From Streptomyces sp. TN58 (GTDB lineage: Bacteria; Actinomycetota; Actinomycetes; Streptomycetales; Streptomycetaceae): 64,000 bases of DNA. Numbering within the stretch: position 1 is the stretch's first letter; each line of letters opens with the position of its first letter. A program made the position numbers and the translations under genes. Under the pieces are notes generated by a model. The model made no database searches and was not told where the DNA came from. It worked only from the letters and a program-made list of their open reading frames with translations. The DNA is taken from the NCBI RefSeq assembly GCF_001941845.1, contig NZ_CP018870.1, positions 434,001 through 498,000 of the forward strand, in the 5' to 3' direction. This document shows, piece by piece, positions 62,481-64,000 of the stretch.

Positions 62481-63782
62481 ATGACCCATGCCCCGCCCCC
62501 ACAGCGCTCTCCCTTCCTCGGCCTGCTTCCCTGGTCCGAGCGACGCGCCATCTCCGAGGCTCTGCGCACCGAGACCATCGGCGGACTCGTACTCCTGGCC
62601 GCGGCCGTCATCGCCCTCGTCTGGGCCAACAGCCCCCTCGGCGACGTCTACCAGCAGGTGCGCGACTTCCACTTCGGGATACCCGCCCTGGGCCTCGACC
62701 TCTCGGTCGGCCACTGGACCGCCGACGGCCTCCTCGCCGTCTTCTTCCTCGTCGCGGGCATCGAGCTCAAGCGTGAACTCGTCGTCGGCGAGCTCCGTAC
62801 ACCGGCGACCGCGGCCCTCCCCGTGATCGCCGCCGTGTGCGGCATGGCCGTCCCCGCCGCCCTGTACGCGCTGACCGCCGGACTCGGCGGCGGCAGCCTC
62901 GACGGCTGGGCCGTACCCATGGCCACCGACATCGCCTTCGCACTCGCCGTGCTCGCGGTGATCAGCACGCACCTGCCCGCGGCCCTGCGCGCCTTCCTGC
63001 TGACCCTGGCCGTGGTCGACGACCTCGGCGCCATCCTCATCATCGCGGTCTTCTTCACCGCCGATCTGAACTTCTGGGCCCTCGGCGGCGCCGTCGCCGG
63101 GCTGCTCGCCTTCTACGCCCTCCAGCGCTTCCGGGTCCGCGGCTGGTGGTGGTACGTCCCGCTCGGCATCGCCGTCTGGGCGCTGATGTACAACAGCGGC
63201 GTCCACGCCACCGTCGCCGGCGTCGCCATGGGCCTCATCCTGCGCGCCACGCGGGACAAGGGCGAGGAATCCGCCCCCGGGGCCCGGGTTTCCCACCTCG
63301 TCCACCCCTTCTCCGCCGGTGTCGCCGTCCCCCTCTTCGCCCTGTTCGCCGCCGGTGTCACCGTCTCGGCGGGCGCTCTCGCGGACGTGTTCACCCGGCC
63401 CGAACCGCTCGGCGTGGTCGTGGGCCTGGTCGCCGGCAAGATCCTCGGCGTGTTCGGCGGCACCTACCTCGCCGCCCGCTTCACCCGCGCCCGCCTCAAC
63501 CCCGACCTCGCGTGGGCCGACGTCTTCGGACTGTCCGTCCTGGCCGGAATCGGTTTCACCGTCGCCCTGCTCATCGGCGAACTCGCCTTCCCCGGCCAGG
63601 ACGTCACCGAGCAGATCAAGGCGGCCGTCCTCATCGGCTCCGTCGCCGCCGCCGGACTGGCCGCCCTCTTCCTGCGCCGACGCAACACGGTCTACAAGCG
63701 CCTGTACGAGGAGGAGACGCTGGACGCCGACTCCGACGGCGTCCCCGACATCTACCAGCGCGCGAACACCGCCGAGCACTGA
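62481..63782 (+). CDS. nhaA: Na+/H+ antiporter NhaA
   Basis: 433 residues, 12 helices. NhaA hallmarks: TETIGGLVLLAAAVIALVWA, VFFLVAGIELKRELVVGEL, VPMATDIAFALAVLAVIST, and AVVDDLGAILIIAVFF holding the two adjacent transport Asp residues. The tail (ETLDADSDGVPDIYQRA) is cytoplasmic and acidic. It exports Na+ (or Li+) in exchange for H+, for salt and alkaline pH tolerance. ATG behind GGAGG. Convergent with the PucR-type gene. Confidence 0.95.
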   Translation: MTHAPPPQRSPFLGLLPWSERRAISEALRTETIGGLVLLAAAVIALVWANSPLGDVYQQVRDFHFGIPALGLDLSVGHWTADGLLAVFFLVAGIELKRELVVGELRTPATAALPVIAAVCGMAVPAALYALTAGLGGGSLDGWAVPMATDIAFALAVLAVISTHLPAALRAFLLTLAVVDDLGAILIIAVFFTADLNFWALGGAVAGLLAFYALQRFRVRGWWWYVPLGIAVWALMYNSGVHATVAGVAMGLILRATRDKGEESAPGARVSHLVHPFSAGVAVPLFALFAAGVTVSAGALADVFTRPEPLGVVVGLVAGKILGVFGGTYLAARFTRARLNPDLAWADVFGLSVLAGIGFTVALLIGELAFPGQDVTEQIKAAVLIGSVAAAGLAALFLRRRNTVYKRLYEEETLDADSDGVPDIYQRANTAEH

Positions 63783-63807
63783 TCGAAGCGCCCGCGGGAC
63801 CGGCCGG

Positions 63808-64000
63808 TCACTGCTCTTTCCCCGGCCAGTCCAGCAGCCGGGCTCCGATGACGGCCGTCTGCAGGGTGTAGCGGTGGCGCGGATCACCGGGGTCGGCTCC
63901 GGTGAGCTTGTGTATGCGTTCGAGGCGGTACGTGAAAGCGCGGACGCTCAGCGACAGCAGGCGCGCCGCGTCGGTGGCCACGCACCCCGTGTCGAAGTAG
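63808..64000 (-). CDS. Partial PucR/CdaR-type transcriptional regulator (C-terminal HTH)
   Basis: Minus-strand frame running off the right edge. It reads YFDTGCVATDAARLLSLSVR, then AFTYRLERIHKLTGADPGDP and RHRYTLQTAVIGARLLDW, then stop. This is the HTH_30 domain that ends PucR/CdaR/SdaR regulators (TGxxxxxAxxLxhxxxTxxYRLxRIxxLTGxDPxDPxxxxxLxxAhxhxxLL). Sensor domains lie beyond the window, so the effector is unknown. Confidence 0.88.
   Translation of the reverse strand, partial: YFDTGCVATDAARLLSLSVRAFTYRLERIHKLTGADPGDPRHRYTLQTAVIGARLLDWPGKEQ

Overview
The window is about 73% G+C with strong third-position G/C bias. It carries a gamma-butyrolactone-receptor-type TetR regulator, ANTAR/SpoIIE phosphatase signalling, an LCP protein and many leaderless or GTG/TTG starts. 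All of this points to a Streptomyces chromosome (or a close relative), in a metabolic and stress-signalling region. I see no rRNA, tRNA, CRISPR array, integrase or transposase. I count about 60 protein genes, one frameshifted gene, one candidate leader peptide and a partial gene at each end.

Layout. 1-7.2 kb: a beta-propeller protein and mostly secreted envelope proteins (SnoaL/NTF2-like, lamin-tail domain, M15 peptidase, LytR-CpsA-Psr). 7.2-9 kb: a KhtTU-type K+(or Na+)/H+ antiporter and its RCK_C subunit. 9.2-12.2 kb: a NarL-type two-component pair, an orphan gamma-butyrolactone receptor homologue with a candidate autoregulatory element, and a VOC protein. 12.3-16.4 kb: argG with a leaderless ArgR-type promoter, a lipoprotein, a methyltransferase and a dienelactone hydrolase.

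16.5-27.2 kb is a partner-switching and stress sigma island. It holds an ANTAR-GAF-PAS-SpoIIE phosphatase, a 1339-residue HAMP-repeat hybrid kinase, two RsbW-like kinases, two STAS proteins, a SigB/SigF-type sigma factor and a MEDS-HATPase protein. 27.3-31.1 kb continues with typical stress-response genes (SRPBCC, DUF1206, YihY/BrkB, a small helical protein, PRC barrel); several have GNNTN14GGGTA-like sequences upstream. 31.3-36.1 kb: a HAD phosphatase, nadE, a DUF1877 protein, then an operon of a 74-codon ORF, an ECF-like sigma factor and an IclR-C-terminal regulator, each overlapping the next by 4 nt. 36.4-39.3 kb: a PepSY-like membrane protein divergent from an OmpR/histidine kinase pair, with helically phased CTGAAG repeats between them.

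39.9-47.4 kb: an iron-box-controlled AlcB-type siderophore acyltransferase with no siderophore partners, an enlarged nuclease-fold protein, an EF-G paralogue preceded by a 33-residue leader ORF and a large hairpin, a polysaccharide deacetylase, a DUF6069 gene with a MerR-type operator, a Tat lipoprotein of the DsbA type and a frameshifted GNAT gene. 48-52.8 kb: a secreted metalloprotease with FN3 and ricin domains, an anchored secreted protein, a membrane-bound EEP hydrolase and a SRAP protein. 53.1-60.3 kb: a two-gene flotillin/SPFH plus giant DUF3686-AAA ATPase module with an 18-bp hairpin between the genes; this is my leading candidate for an under-described system. The window ends with an AGCS alanine/glycine symporter, NhaA and the tail of a PucR-type regulator.

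All calls rest on reading the sequence and on recall of protein families. No database search was run, so family names are recognitions rather than computed hits.
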